A stretch of DNA of 57,616 nucleotides from a virus. The notes below the pieces were generated by a model. It made no database searches. It worked only from the letters and a program-made list of their open reading frames with translations, and was not told the DNA's origin. Every line of letters begins with the position of its first letter. Within the stretch, counting starts at the first letter, position 1. The position numbers were made by a program, and so were the translations under genes. Positions 41,724 to 51,800 of this stretch are shown here, in pieces. Location: IMG/VR virus record IMGVR_UViG_3300017956_002575, positions 1 through 57,616 of that record. One strand, given 5' to 3'.

Positions 41724-43781
41724 TTATTGTCCTGTATAAATTATGTAATTAACGGCTAAGTATGGGTTCATTACATTTAATGCTTCGCCTATTGATGTAT
41801 CAGTCTTAATACCTCCACTTGTCGCCAATCCTTGTGTTCCGCCGCCGCCTGGTTCAATAGGCAACGTAATAGCATTACTGTCTGAAGCTTCTCCAGCAGC
41901 AACTCTAATACCATAGAATTGACCGTTAGTAACATCGCCTTTTAAATCGTGTTCGTGTTCTGGTAAATTGTCTAATTCAATATTTACACCTTCAGAGCCT
42001 CCAGTGCCGCCCATTGAATCTGCTGCAATATCAGTTACTCTATTTGCGGTTGGGCCTCCCATGTTATCTAAGCCCATTGCAAATCTACCACGTAAGTCAG
42101 GTAGTGTAAATCTGTTAACTCCGTTGTCAGAAACTAGTGTCGGATCTTTAAAATTATGTTGGATTGCTAGCCACAACTCATTATAATCTGTTTTAAGAAC
42201 TTCCGAACCATCGCACAATAACCATCCTTCTGGTGCTTCTTCGCCACCATATGGCATAATTGCTCCTGCAGGAACTAATGGTATTGATTTTAAGAAGTTA
42301 CGTTTTGTAATTCTGTAAACACCTGTTGTTCCAGTTGTTCTATTTAAAAGGATTTCGTCTGCATTACCTGCATCATATGTAACATCTTTACTACTAATAA
42401 ATCCATTGGAAATACTCACATTAAAAGTTTTGCTTGTTCCGCCAGTTTGTCCGTCGAATTCAAAACTATTATTTTCTACATCACCTGTAATATTAAATGT
42501 AGTTGAGCTTGCAAGTCTATCTGCTGAGCCTGCTCTCCCTGATACTGTACCGCTTACGTTACCTTGTAGGTTACCAAAAAATGTTGTAGCATAAACTTCA
42601 TCATATTTGTTGTTAGTTGTACCAATATTTCTAGCTGCATTTTCGTCTGGAACTACATTTCCAGTATATAAAATTCCGCCAATATCTACATCGCCTCCGA
42701 TGTAAGCGTTTAGTGAAACACCTAAGCCCCCTGTTGTTGTAATACTTCCTGTTCCTATCGATGTAGATTGTTCAGTACTAGCAACTTGAATTACTCCTGT
42801 TCCGGGTTCTCCAGTTTTTGGTGCAACTTTAATATTACCTTTAACATCTAATGCTTCTTCTGGAGCACCATTGTTAATACCTACTGAACCTTCACTATTA
42901 ATAGTTACTATTGTAGGAGACAAGTTACCATTACGCATTCTTACATCAATACTAGAACCATTTGTATTGTGTTGTATTACACCTGTTTCACCGTCAATAC
43001 CAATAGTTAATTGTCCGCCAGTACCAATGCTAATTCCGTCATTTGATTTTACACTAAGTTGGTAGTTGGTTGTACTTGCTGCATTGCCTTGTAAAAAATT
43101 ACTTGCAGATACAACTTCACCGCCTACAACTAATGCTTCAGCTTTTTCAGCAATACCATAATACTTTAATGTTTGTGTGCCAACTATTGCCTCATTAGCA
43201 ATGTTCATTCCTGCACTAATACCTTGTCTAAATCCTTTGATAGATGTTTTAGGTATAAATGATTGGCTACTAATAATAATTGCAGGTTTGTCTTCAACTT
43301 TAATAGTAAGAACACTATACGTAACATCATCTGTTCCTACTATTGATTCTGCTTGTGCTCCAGTTAAAAGGCCGTCGCTGAAACTTGGGCCAACTAGCAC
43401 CCAGCCTGCGCCAGTAAACAAATAAAGCTGTTGACTTTCTGTGTTTACCCAAAGATCACCGGCTGTTGAATTTGCTACAGCAGGTTGCGAAGTTGCTTTT
43501 TTAAGTCCGCCACTAGCAACCCAATTAGTACCATCATATACCTTTAATTGATCAATTCCTGCTGAAGTATCGTACCATAATTGTCCTTCTACTGGACGAG
43601 CAGGTGCTGTATTATTTGCAAAGTTTTCTAATAGATGTAACAGGTCTTCTGCAATTGCTTGTCCGTAACCAGTAGTAAATCTACCAGGAATACTTAAACT
43701 AGTTTCTTGGTTGAGAGTATTGTCTTCAACGGTAATTGTACCTTTGTTTACAGTATCGGTATAGTTTATTGTGTATGCCAT
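41724..43781 (-). CDS. Fibre protein 3 with tail-collar domain
   Basis: 685 residues. The shared N-terminal module (GRFTTGYGQAIAEDLLHLLENFANN, GQLWYDTSAGIDQLKVYDGTNW) is followed by fibre repeats. The C-terminus has a phage tail-collar domain: GAIMPYGGEEAPEGWLLCDGSEVLKTDYNELW and FTLPDLRGRFAMG, as in T4 gp12-like short-tail-fibre tips, then a His-rich PEHEHDL turn and NPYLAVNYIIYTG, the usual end. Probable receptor-binding protein. It is the third member of the tandem fibre array. Confidence 0.86.
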   Translation of the reverse strand: MAYTINYTDTVNKGTITVEDNTLNQETSLSIPGRFTTGYGQAIAEDLLHLLENFANNTAPARPVEGQLWYDTSAGIDQLKVYDGTNWVASGGLKKATSQPAVANSTAGDLWVNTESQQLYLFTGAGWVLVGPSFSDGLLTGAQAESIVGTDDVTYSVLTIKVEDKPAIIISSQSFIPKTSIKGFRQGISAGMNIANEAIVGTQTLKYYGIAEKAEALVVGGEVVSASNFLQGNAASTTNYQLSVKSNDGISIGTGGQLTIGIDGETGVIQHNTNGSSIDVRMRNGNLSPTIVTINSEGSVGINNGAPEEALDVKGNIKVAPKTGEPGTGVIQVASTEQSTSIGTGSITTTGGLGVSLNAYIGGDVDIGGILYTGNVVPDENAARNIGTTNNKYDEVYATTFFGNLQGNVSGTVSGRAGSADRLASSTTFNITGDVENNSFEFDGQTGGTSKTFNVSISNGFISSKDVTYDAGNADEILLNRTTGTTGVYRITKRNFLKSIPLVPAGAIMPYGGEEAPEGWLLCDGSEVLKTDYNELWLAIQHNFKDPTLVSDNGVNRFTLPDLRGRFAMGLDNMGGPTANRVTDIAADSMGGTGGSEGVNIELDNLPEHEHDLKGDVTNGQFYGIRVAAGEASDSNAITLPIEPGGGGTQGLATSGGIKTDTSIGEALNVMNPYLAVNYIIYTGQ

Positions 43782-43792
43782 TTATATACCCC

Positions 43793-44395
43793 TTACCCTG
43801 CTAAACTCTGAACTCTTACAGTATAGTCAATTTGTATTAAGCGGTTTAACGATTTTTGCACAGGGTGGAAAATTACATGAGTGATTAATTTACCTTCTCC
43901 GTCCTGTGAATAACTACGTAACCCTAACTCGTCAAATACATATGGACTATCAGTTGCAGATGCAGTATCAAACGCCTCTTGACCGTTTGGCTCGCCATAA
44001 TCAAGCAAACAACTTACAACAATATCAGTATAATTTGTACCTGCAACGTGTCTTGTTTCTAACTTATTACGTGCAGGGTCTGTATTGTTTACGCTTCTGT
44101 CGTCTACAACTTTAGTGTAAGTTTGATTGTACAAACTTGCGTTTGTGCCAGTTGAATTTGGTGTTAGGTATGTAATAATACCAGTTGGATCGACGTTTGT
44201 ACCGCCGTTACCAAAACTCATCTGGTAAATGAATCCTTGTCCTTCGTTTGCCAAACTTTCTGCAAGCGCAATACTCATATTTTCATAATGAATTGCGTTG
44301 CGTTTGTCAACGTAGACTTTTTGAGATTCAGGGTCATATATTTTTATATGTCCTTGAACTAGTACTCCGTTTGTATCTTGCATAATGTCACTCAT
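43793..44395 (-). CDS. Small virion structural protein
   Basis: 200 residues, beta-rich, with LVQGHIKIYDPESQKVYVDKRNAIHYENMSIALAESLAN near the N-terminus and QMSFGNGGTNVDPTGII following. No enzyme motif. The arrangement between a giant structural frame and the fibre array suggests a tail or baseplate component. A weak late-type box, AATAAATA on the minus strand, at 44413-44420 overlaps the preceding gene's stop. A TATAAATG-like string at the start of the next gene overlaps its start codon and is probably not a promoter. Confidence 0.65.
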   Translation of the reverse strand: MSDIMQDTNGVLVQGHIKIYDPESQKVYVDKRNAIHYENMSIALAESLANEGQGFIYQMSFGNGGTNVDPTGIITYLTPNSTGTNASLYNQTYTKVVDDRSVNNTDPARNKLETRHVAGTNYTDIVVSCLLDYGEPNGQEAFDTASATDSPYVFDELGLRSYSQDGEGKLITHVIFHPVQKSLNRLIQIDYTVRVQSLAG

Positions 44396-44412
44396 CTATT
44401 TTTCCTATACTG

Positions 44413-44420
44413 TATTTATT
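44413..44420 (-). promoter_or_regulatory. Weak late-type box (AATAAATA) before the small structural gene
   Basis: AATAAATA on the minus strand, 18 bases before the ATG at 44395, overlapping the TAA of the upstream frame. An AGGAAAAA sequence follows as a ribosome site. One base from consensus; low confidence. Confidence 0.25.
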
Positions 44421-47400
44421 CTGGTAGCTCAGATGTTCCTGCACGTAAGAATCTTGCAATTGAATTTTCTGTATTTCCTAGTGTAGTTCCTTGTGTTGTC
44501 CACGCTCGACCTACTTTTTTAACAACTGTAATTCTAGAATTTTCTGCAGGAGTGTTTAATAAAGTAATACTATTTGTATCTGCATCAAAACTAAAATCTG
44601 CACTAATTGTTACATCGCCTTCTGGACTATCTAACGCAAGCGTTGGATCAAAAACTTCAATTGTAGTTTTACGCTGTCTTGTGCCGCCAACAAATACTTC
44701 AATTTCATTTATAGAATTAACATCGTAATCTATTTCAAAATTGTTTGTATTTCCGTCAGCTATTGTGTTATAAGCTAAAGTTGTATCTCTGTATGGAACG
44801 GTTTTACTTATGTTTTGATCAAATACATTTGTTCCCGCTGAGTGTACTTCTTTAACTCCTGTTCCTAGTGTACCTCTACGTAATTGACGTAATGTATTAT
44901 CTTCTTTTACAAAGTACTCTATACGTTCGCCATTTATAAAAATTACACCCGGTAAATTTAAATCTTTGTTAGGGGTTGATAGCGTAGATCCGTCAACAAC
45001 TTCTATACGTAAATCATAATAATTTAAATCTTGTGCAAGTGTAGTTGCTGCACTATCAAGTCGTTTAAAGTGTGTTCTGTTAAGCATATCTTTAAACTGT
45101 CTAAACGCAAATTTAGGAACACTTACATTAGCAGCAAAATGTAATATATCTATTACATCGTTTGCTTGTGGTGTAACTGTTAATCTAACTTTTTGTTTAT
45201 CATCTGTTATATAATAATCTACACTCGGAGTTAACAATTCTCCATTTAAAGATACCCAAACATACTGTGCATCTACAGCAGGTTTACGTAGTTTTATTTC
45301 ACCTAGTGTTAATCTGTTGTATGTTACATACTCTACTTCGCCTGCATATGTAGTAGTTCTTTCAACAACATCATAATTTATTCTTTCTAATTTTAGAATG
45401 TCATGATTTGTCATTTGAATAATTTCAACAGTTTCTTGATCAGCTGGCGGTGTATCTAATATTACTGTTGATCCAATAACACGATATTCACCATCTGTTA
45501 TAACATAGATATCTAATAAATCTCCAGGGGTACCAATATCATCTGGAAGTACAATACTACTGTTTGCAATATCAAATCTCCATTGTACCGGAGTTTCAAT
45601 TAATTTTCCATTTAAATAAACACTAACATCAGAAACATCTAAACTTCCTTGTGGTTGTTGGAAAATTTCTAAAGCATATTCTCTTTGATTGTTTTCTGGA
45701 ATTTCAAACTTTGTATTATAACCAGCGTTTAAAATTCTGTTTCCAACTTTTACAAGTATGTTATGTTGAGTTGGAGCAGCATAAAGAGGTGTTGACTGAA
45801 TATCATACTCTATACTAACACCATCACCTACAAACATACTTGACGACATTTGACTATAATTTACAACATCGCTGTTTCCAAATAGCGTAAAATTAATTAC
45901 ACTATTAAGATTTGGTGGTGTGTCAAAACGTATAAACGCTCTTGTTGAATCATTAGTGTTATAAACTGTTACGTCTTGCTGTACTCCATTAATATTAGCA
46001 TAGCCAGACATTCCTTCTACAAATTCAACATTAGTTTCAAAGTCTGTTTGTTCTCCGTCTCCAGTAAATTTACCATAATCAAGTATACTTTGAACACCTT
46101 GTGCAACTGCAACTATGTTAAGTTCCTCACCTCCAATTAAAGACGGAATAGTTATAATATTTGAACTCCAGTTAATTGTAAACTCAGAATCTGCAAGTAT
46201 TACATTGTCAACTTTTACAATTACTGCTGATATATTGTTAGGAATAACTCCTAGATTATAGTTAAGTGTTCCTGGAACTGCACGATAACTTTGAGAATAT
46301 ATTACGCCTTGTCCGTCGCTGTCTCTTGTATAAACTTTAATATCAAGTGTATCAAGAATTTGTCCAGGTACTAATTCTTCAGGACCACCACTAGTTGTTG
46401 GCGTAACAAATCCATCGCCGTCAACAATTATATCCTCAGCATTAAGTCCTGTTGCTGTTGAATATTGTAAGTCGCCGCCTTCTAATTGCGTATCATAACT
46501 ATCAGGGTCAATTTTAACACTGCCATCACTAGTAATTTTTCGAATAGCAAGTACGTCTCCGTCTAACATCAAAATATCTCTTGATGCTAGATCAATTGTA
46601 TCAGTTACTCCGTCGCCTGTAATGCTATTTGTAATAGCGTGTACATTTGTCGGTGTGCCTGCATCGTAGTCAGGATCATCAATTCTTACACCATTTTTAT
46701 ATAAGTTGTAAACAACTCCGTCTTCTAATGGTGCAGAAAGTTGAACCGAAACTGTTGAACCATCTGCTGTAAAAATTTCATCTTCAAATGTATTAACAAA
46801 AGAATCCCAATTATCAGTATACCAAGGTTGACTATCCCATCCTGCAGAACTTGTAAAGTCAAAACTTGTTACTTCAACTCCACCATAGTCAATACCTGTC
46901 ATTAGCTGCGCTAAATCTTTACCATACATTCCTGCTGTTGGTGCATATGCTAAATTAATTCTGTCTTGTGCAGTTAGCATACTTAATGGTTTATAATATT
47001 CTACACGAATACTTGCTCCAAGTGCAGGAGGTGTAGTAAATATAATTTTTCCTTGATGTCTAGTATATGTCTTACTATTGTCAATAATATTTTCGTATGA
47101 ATATTTGCTTCTTAATTGTAATACATCATCAACATAAATTTTAACTTTCTTTTTATCAAGGTCCATTGGCCATTCTAAGAAGAAACGTGTTTCAGAATTT
47201 GTTCCTACAAAAGTCTCGGTTTCTGCTAACGACTCTATAGTAAATGTTTTAGAAACACGGTCAAACTTAACTTTAACTCTTGTAGATCTTACAGATCCGT
47301 TGCCTAATACCGCAGTTGCTTTAGCAGGAGTTCCGGTATCTAGTTGTGAACCTTCAATTACTACTGTTGGTGCGCTTGTATAGCCTGTTCCAGGATTGGT

Positions 47401-48645
47401 GATTTCAATCTTTGTAATTTTTCCGTAACCTAAGTATGCCTTAGCTGTTGCGCCTGTACCATTGCCGCCTACAAATTTAATTATAGGTTCATAAGTATAT
47501 CCGCTTCCTGTATCACCTATATCAACTTTGGTTATTTGATAACCTAAATTATTCTTCCAGTTGTTTCTTGGTGGAGTTTCTAAATCAAAGTTTACATCTT
47601 GCAAACTGCCATCAACAATAATAGCTTTACTCGGTTCTATTTTTCCAGTCAAACTATTATACTTAGGCGGTAAATCAAAATCAGTTACTACACTGTTGGT
47701 TTCTTCAGTTACAGTATATTGACTTACAAATTCTCTTAATTTAGTTTTATAAGGTTTAAATTCTTCTACAAAATCTTGATAGCTTTGTAAATTATCATTA
47801 TTGAATGTAAGATCTTTTTGTCCTAGATCGCCTCGATTGTGTTTTGCTTTTACAAAACTAGTTTTAAATACCCAATCTGCTGCTGGCTGTTCAGCCAATA
47901 CATAACGTAGTGTAGAAGCAAAAAGTTTATTATATTCTACTTCTAAATCACCAACAAATAATTTATCACGTATAGTGTTAAGAATTATTCTTAGTTCAAA
48001 TGCAGGATTGCTATCATAAAAATAATTGTCAAAACTTCTATTACTATAACCTATAGTATTTTTACTAAAATTATACAATGACTCATTAAATTCTATGGTA
48101 CCATTTTGTCTACCAATAGTTTTATAATTAACAGTATAATCTTCTGTATCTTGAGTATCTATTTTTTCAAGTAATAACCAGCCGCCTGAGCCAATATTAT
48201 TAATTTTAATAACATCGCCAATGCTATCAGATAGCGTAGGTAACTGATAAGAACCATCAATGTTATGTTTAATGTTTGTAAACTGATTATAACCAGTAGC
48301 GTACCAATCTTTATAATCCCAATAAAGTTCTACGTTATATCCTTGAACTGATATTCTATTCCATGATTGGCTTTCTATATTCCAGCTATGTAGTGCCCAT
48401 TTATCCTGAACTTCACTATCTGCTGTTACAAGTGCAGTAAATGGTCTAACTGTTATAGTAGTGTTATTATCATATCCATAACCGTCATTAGTTATTTTAA
48501 CATTTGTTATTTGTCCTAAATTATTAAGAGTAATATCAAAATCTGCATCAAACCCTTTGCCGTTTATTTTAAATGAAGGTGCTACTTTGTAACCTCTTCC
48601 AGAATTAATAATATTAATTCTTGTAATTCTTCCATTTACTATCAC
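44416..48645 (-). CDS. C-terminal part of a giant virion structural protein, GTG-initiated as read
   Basis: 1409 residues from the first in-frame GTG. The N-terminal part has 'GRGYKVAPSF...GKG' and later 'GSGYTYEPIIKFVGGNGTGATAKA' and 'TNPGTGYTSAPTVVIEG', the repeated 'GTGYxxAPxV' beta-solenoid-like units common in virus structural proteins. Beta-sandwich units such as VYLNGKLIETPVQWRFD and FVGGTRQRKTTIEVFD follow, with an ending of ARFLRAGTSELPE. The frame is open upstream for 68 codons (48646-48849) to a single TGA at 48850, continuous with the larger frame beyond, so this is probably the C-terminal third of that protein and not a separate gene. Confidence 0.72.
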   Translation of the reverse strand: MIVNGRITRINIINSGRGYKVAPSFKINGKGFDADFDITLNNLGQITNVKITNDGYGYDNNTTITVRPFTALVTADSEVQDKWALHSWNIESQSWNRISVQGYNVELYWDYKDWYATGYNQFTNIKHNIDGSYQLPTLSDSIGDVIKINNIGSGGWLLLEKIDTQDTEDYTVNYKTIGRQNGTIEFNESLYNFSKNTIGYSNRSFDNYFYDSNPAFELRIILNTIRDKLFVGDLEVEYNKLFASTLRYVLAEQPAADWVFKTSFVKAKHNRGDLGQKDLTFNNDNLQSYQDFVEEFKPYKTKLREFVSQYTVTEETNSVVTDFDLPPKYNSLTGKIEPSKAIIVDGSLQDVNFDLETPPRNNWKNNLGYQITKVDIGDTGSGYTYEPIIKFVGGNGTGATAKAYLGYGKITKIEITNPGTGYTSAPTVVIEGSQLDTGTPAKATAVLGNGSVRSTRVKVKFDRVSKTFTIESLAETETFVGTNSETRFFLEWPMDLDKKKVKIYVDDVLQLRSKYSYENIIDNSKTYTRHQGKIIFTTPPALGASIRVEYYKPLSMLTAQDRINLAYAPTAGMYGKDLAQLMTGIDYGGVEVTSFDFTSSAGWDSQPWYTDNWDSFVNTFEDEIFTADGSTVSVQLSAPLEDGVVYNLYKNGVRIDDPDYDAGTPTNVHAITNSITGDGVTDTIDLASRDILMLDGDVLAIRKITSDGSVKIDPDSYDTQLEGGDLQYSTATGLNAEDIIVDGDGFVTPTTSGGPEELVPGQILDTLDIKVYTRDSDGQGVIYSQSYRAVPGTLNYNLGVIPNNISAVIVKVDNVILADSEFTINWSSNIITIPSLIGGEELNIVAVAQGVQSILDYGKFTGDGEQTDFETNVEFVEGMSGYANINGVQQDVTVYNTNDSTRAFIRFDTPPNLNSVINFTLFGNSDVVNYSQMSSSMFVGDGVSIEYDIQSTPLYAAPTQHNILVKVGNRILNAGYNTKFEIPENNQREYALEIFQQPQGSLDVSDVSVYLNGKLIETPVQWRFDIANSSIVLPDDIGTPGDLLDIYVITDGEYRVIGSTVILDTPPADQETVEIIQMTNHDILKLERINYDVVERTTTYAGEVEYVTYNRLTLGEIKLRKPAVDAQYVWVSLNGELLTPSVDYYITDDKQKVRLTVTPQANDVIDILHFAANVSVPKFAFRQFKDMLNRTHFKRLDSAATTLAQDLNYYDLRIEVVDGSTLSTPNKDLNLPGVIFINGERIEYFVKEDNTLRQLRRGTLGTGVKEVHSAGTNVFDQNISKTVPYRDTTLAYNTIADGNTNNFEIDYDVNSINEIEVFVGGTRQRKTTIEVFDPTLALDSPEGDVTISADFSFDADTNSITLLNTPAENSRITVVKKVGRAWTTQGTTLGNTENSIARFLRAGTSELPE

Positions 48646-48849
48646 AGGCTCTAAAATTGCTTGTGTAATTTTACTTGTACTAATATATTGTAATTCGCTA
48701 ATAGAGTCAACTGATATATCGTATTTTTTACTAATTAGCGTTGGCGCTTCGTCTTTTGCTGTTAAATCAGATATGTCATACTCATCAGTAATTAGACTAT
48801 TGCCTAATACAAAATTAACTCTTTCAATTGTTTGTTTAAGAGCTTCGAT
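48646..48849 (-). other. Open in-frame linker joining the two giant frames
   Basis: 68 sense codons connect the TGA at 48850-48852 to the GTG at 48645 in one frame. The translation reads IEALKQTIERVNFVLGNSLI and on through DEAPTLISKKYDISVDSISE, with no ATG, GTG or TTG codon. It looks like ordinary protein (amphipathic helix then beta strands), not like untranslated DNA. This is direct evidence that coding continues past the stop. Confidence 0.8.
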
Positions 48850-48852
48850 TCA
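48850..48852 (-). other. In-frame TGA interrupting the giant structural frame
   Basis: The minus-strand codon is TGA between AAT (Asn) and ATC (Ile). One base change C to T from CGA (Arg) would give it, and NRIEAL would be a natural helix start. TGA is used as a normal stop by other genes here (for example at 9175, 10928, 19130 and 22105), so the code is not globally altered. Options are a nonsense mutation, read-through or a sequence error. Confidence 0.75.
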
Positions 48853-51800
48853 ATTAACAAACATACTTTGTCTAGGACGACTTTGTACACCATAACGATT
48901 TTTTACTGTTATATCAGGATCTGGAACTAATCTAGAATTTTCATCAAAGCCAATTAAACTATCAAACCATTTGCGCTCAATATCAGCATCAGGTTTAGAC
49001 GACTTGTCGTTTTCTGAAAGCAATTTATATTGACTATGTAGATTTTGATTTTCTTTTGGACCAGTTGAATATTTAATGTTAAGAACAACATCATCACCTT
49101 CAATAACATCGTCGCAGTTGTTTAAAACAAATTTGTTATTTGTTAGTAATGATAAAAACTTATAACCTTGTGTTCTAGGATTTGCAATAAGTGCTGCAAT
49201 ATCAAATATTGATAAGAATCTGTCTTCCATTACTGGAACTGTTCGTTTTGATTCTACCCAGTAGTAGTACTTGTTTTTAAAAGTTTTAGAAACATCATCA
49301 TATATAATTCTTGTAGAGAATTTTTCATCTCCATACAAAGATGTACCACTTATATCTTGTGATGCACCTTCTGGAGTATCTGCAAGAGTATCCCAAGAAC
49401 TTGGTAGGTAGTCACTTTCAACCCATTCATATATGTTAATAGTTGCGTTAGGTAATAATTTATTCCAGTTATTTTTTTGGAATGTAGTTGAACCTTGGTG
49501 TGCATTAGCAAATTTAGCTGTAGAAATATCCCACCAAACTTTACCAACATATTCGTCTGTCCACACTCTGTCAGGATCAACATTATTATCTGTAAGCTCT
49601 CCTGTGTTATAAAGCGCAGGATCGTATGGTGCTTTAAATGCTATTTCTTGATCAGCTACTCCTGGGATTTTTCCTTGTACAGGGTCTACATAATCAACAT
49701 AAGTGATAATTTCATTCTTTCTTTTATTGTAAAGAAATGCTCCTCTAATTTTAGAAACATCTACAGGAATAACATTTTGACTTATTGCTTCCCAAGCAAA
49801 TACACCATTACCTTTTCTAAAGTCTAACATAATGCCTTTGTAGTCGCCACTGTATTGTTGCGGCATTCCTACATAAACATGATTGTTATTTGAATATACA
49901 TTTTCGCCAAACATACGTTGTGACAACGAATATCTAAACTGTTCAGAATATATTAGTGTATCTTCTAAATTTTCGTAAACATAAACAACACCTTTATCAA
50001 GTATAATATTATTAAATGTAGTAAACTCAGCATCAAATGTTGTAGCAGTTCTTTCTTTAGATGTAGTATCTAATGTATAAGAGTTTTCATCTACTCTATC
50101 TGTATATGTGTCGAAACGTGTTGGAATTTTTTGATCGCCATTTAAACTTGATATAACAAGATTGTCTTCACCAAAGTTTAAACTGTAACCAAACCCTTCG
50201 CTTTCTTCATTATTTGGCGGCGTTAATGTTTGTGTTTGTACAAATTTTCCGTTAACTTGACTATAGATATAAACAATACCTTGATTAATCTTTTTGTCGT
50301 CATTATACGGTGCGCCTATAGCAATTTTTCTGCCATCTGGACTTAGACTAACAACATCTGCAAATCCTTCAGTATTATTAGGAGAAGGTATAACTTGATC
50401 TACCATATACTTGTCATCTACTTCCCTGTAAACTACAATAGATTTGTGTATAGTACTGTCTGTTTCCATTTGCTTACTAGTAACAATTAAAACATTACCA
50501 TCGTCACTAATATCGAACGCCTCACTAAATTGTTCAATATTTTGTATAGGATCAAATACTTCTTCATTATAAAAATGTGTTGATGTAAGATTCGGCAAGT
50601 AACCTAAGTAATCAATCTTAGTGCTTATTTCACTCCATGATGCATTTGAATTTGAAGGTACAGGTGCATTAACATCAATATTAGTATTAGCAGACCAAAG
50701 TTTGTTATCGTAAACAACTATATTACCAGATTTATAAGTATAAGAATTATCAAAATCTCCTCGATAATTTGTATCTTGGCCATAACGCCAACTAATGTTA
50801 GTCCAATATATAGAATCTTGTATTACATTTTGTGTTTCAAGAATTGCTTTGTTTGCACGGTAGTAATTATCTTTATAAATTACAATATCGCCTATGTCAT
50901 ATGCTGTTAACTGGTACTCTCCTTTGAAATTATCTGACGGTTTTGTACCGTGTCTAACTATTTCAATAGTTCCTGGATATGTGCGTCTGCCTATTGAATC
51001 GTCTAATAATTCTTCTGTTGTGTCAACGCCCTTAGAGCCAATCATTAATGTATAATAATTATTATTTTGAGTAATTTTTACTAAATTACCAAACTGTCTA
51101 CCAGCATGTCTATATTCTGATACAAATATATTTTGTAAACGATATTCGCCTGCAACTCTTCTAAAAATAGCAACTGCGCCTTCGTTTTCTAGTCCAGTTT
51201 TTGCAACTCCGTATTTGTCTGCAGGAATATTGTAAACTTGAGTATAATCTTTGTTTAGACTGTAAGGAGGATTAGCTAGACGTTGTATTCCAGATTCAGT
51301 ATTTTCGTTGAAGAACCAATATTCTTCGTCAACAACTTCTGGTTGCGTAACAATATTTAAATTGCTATCATTTGCAAATACTAATAATTTACCTACTAAA
51401 TTTGTACCTAGTACAATATCATTATTAATATCTTCAACTGTACCAATTACTCTGTCAACATCGTTAACACCTCTAATGTTTGGATTAACTGTGTTGTTAG
51501 TTCCTGCTTTTCTACGGATTTCGTATCTTCCAATATTTGATAATTCATTCCAATTTCCTGACAACACTTTTACATAAACTCTAATACTATTAAAGTTTCT
51601 TCTCATAAACACAACTTCGGCACTACTTGTTGTAGTTGAAGTTAGTGCTAGTCCGCCTTGTCCGTCTCTTGGAATTTGTACATCTTCTAAAATATCACCA
51701 ATTTGTGGTTCATATGGGAAGCCTTGGAAGTCAAATTCTGTAAGTTCAAAATCTATGTATCCATCCCAAATATCAGTTATTGTATGTTTTTTGTTTAAAA

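Noticed and set aside
43782-43792. TATATAAATG string as a late promoter for fibre protein 3
   Set aside because: The box overlaps the start codon itself, leaving no room for a transcription start or ribosome site.
48645-48645. Treating the 1409-residue frame as an independent gene starting at this GTG
   Set aside because: No ribosome site is convincing, and coding-like sequence continues upstream in the same frame to the TGA; the GTG is just the first start-like codon.
48850-48852. Genome-wide reassignment of TGA to an amino acid
   Set aside because: Several other genes end in TGA at ATGA junctions where the next gene starts correctly (9175, 10928, 19130, 22105), so TGA is a stop here.
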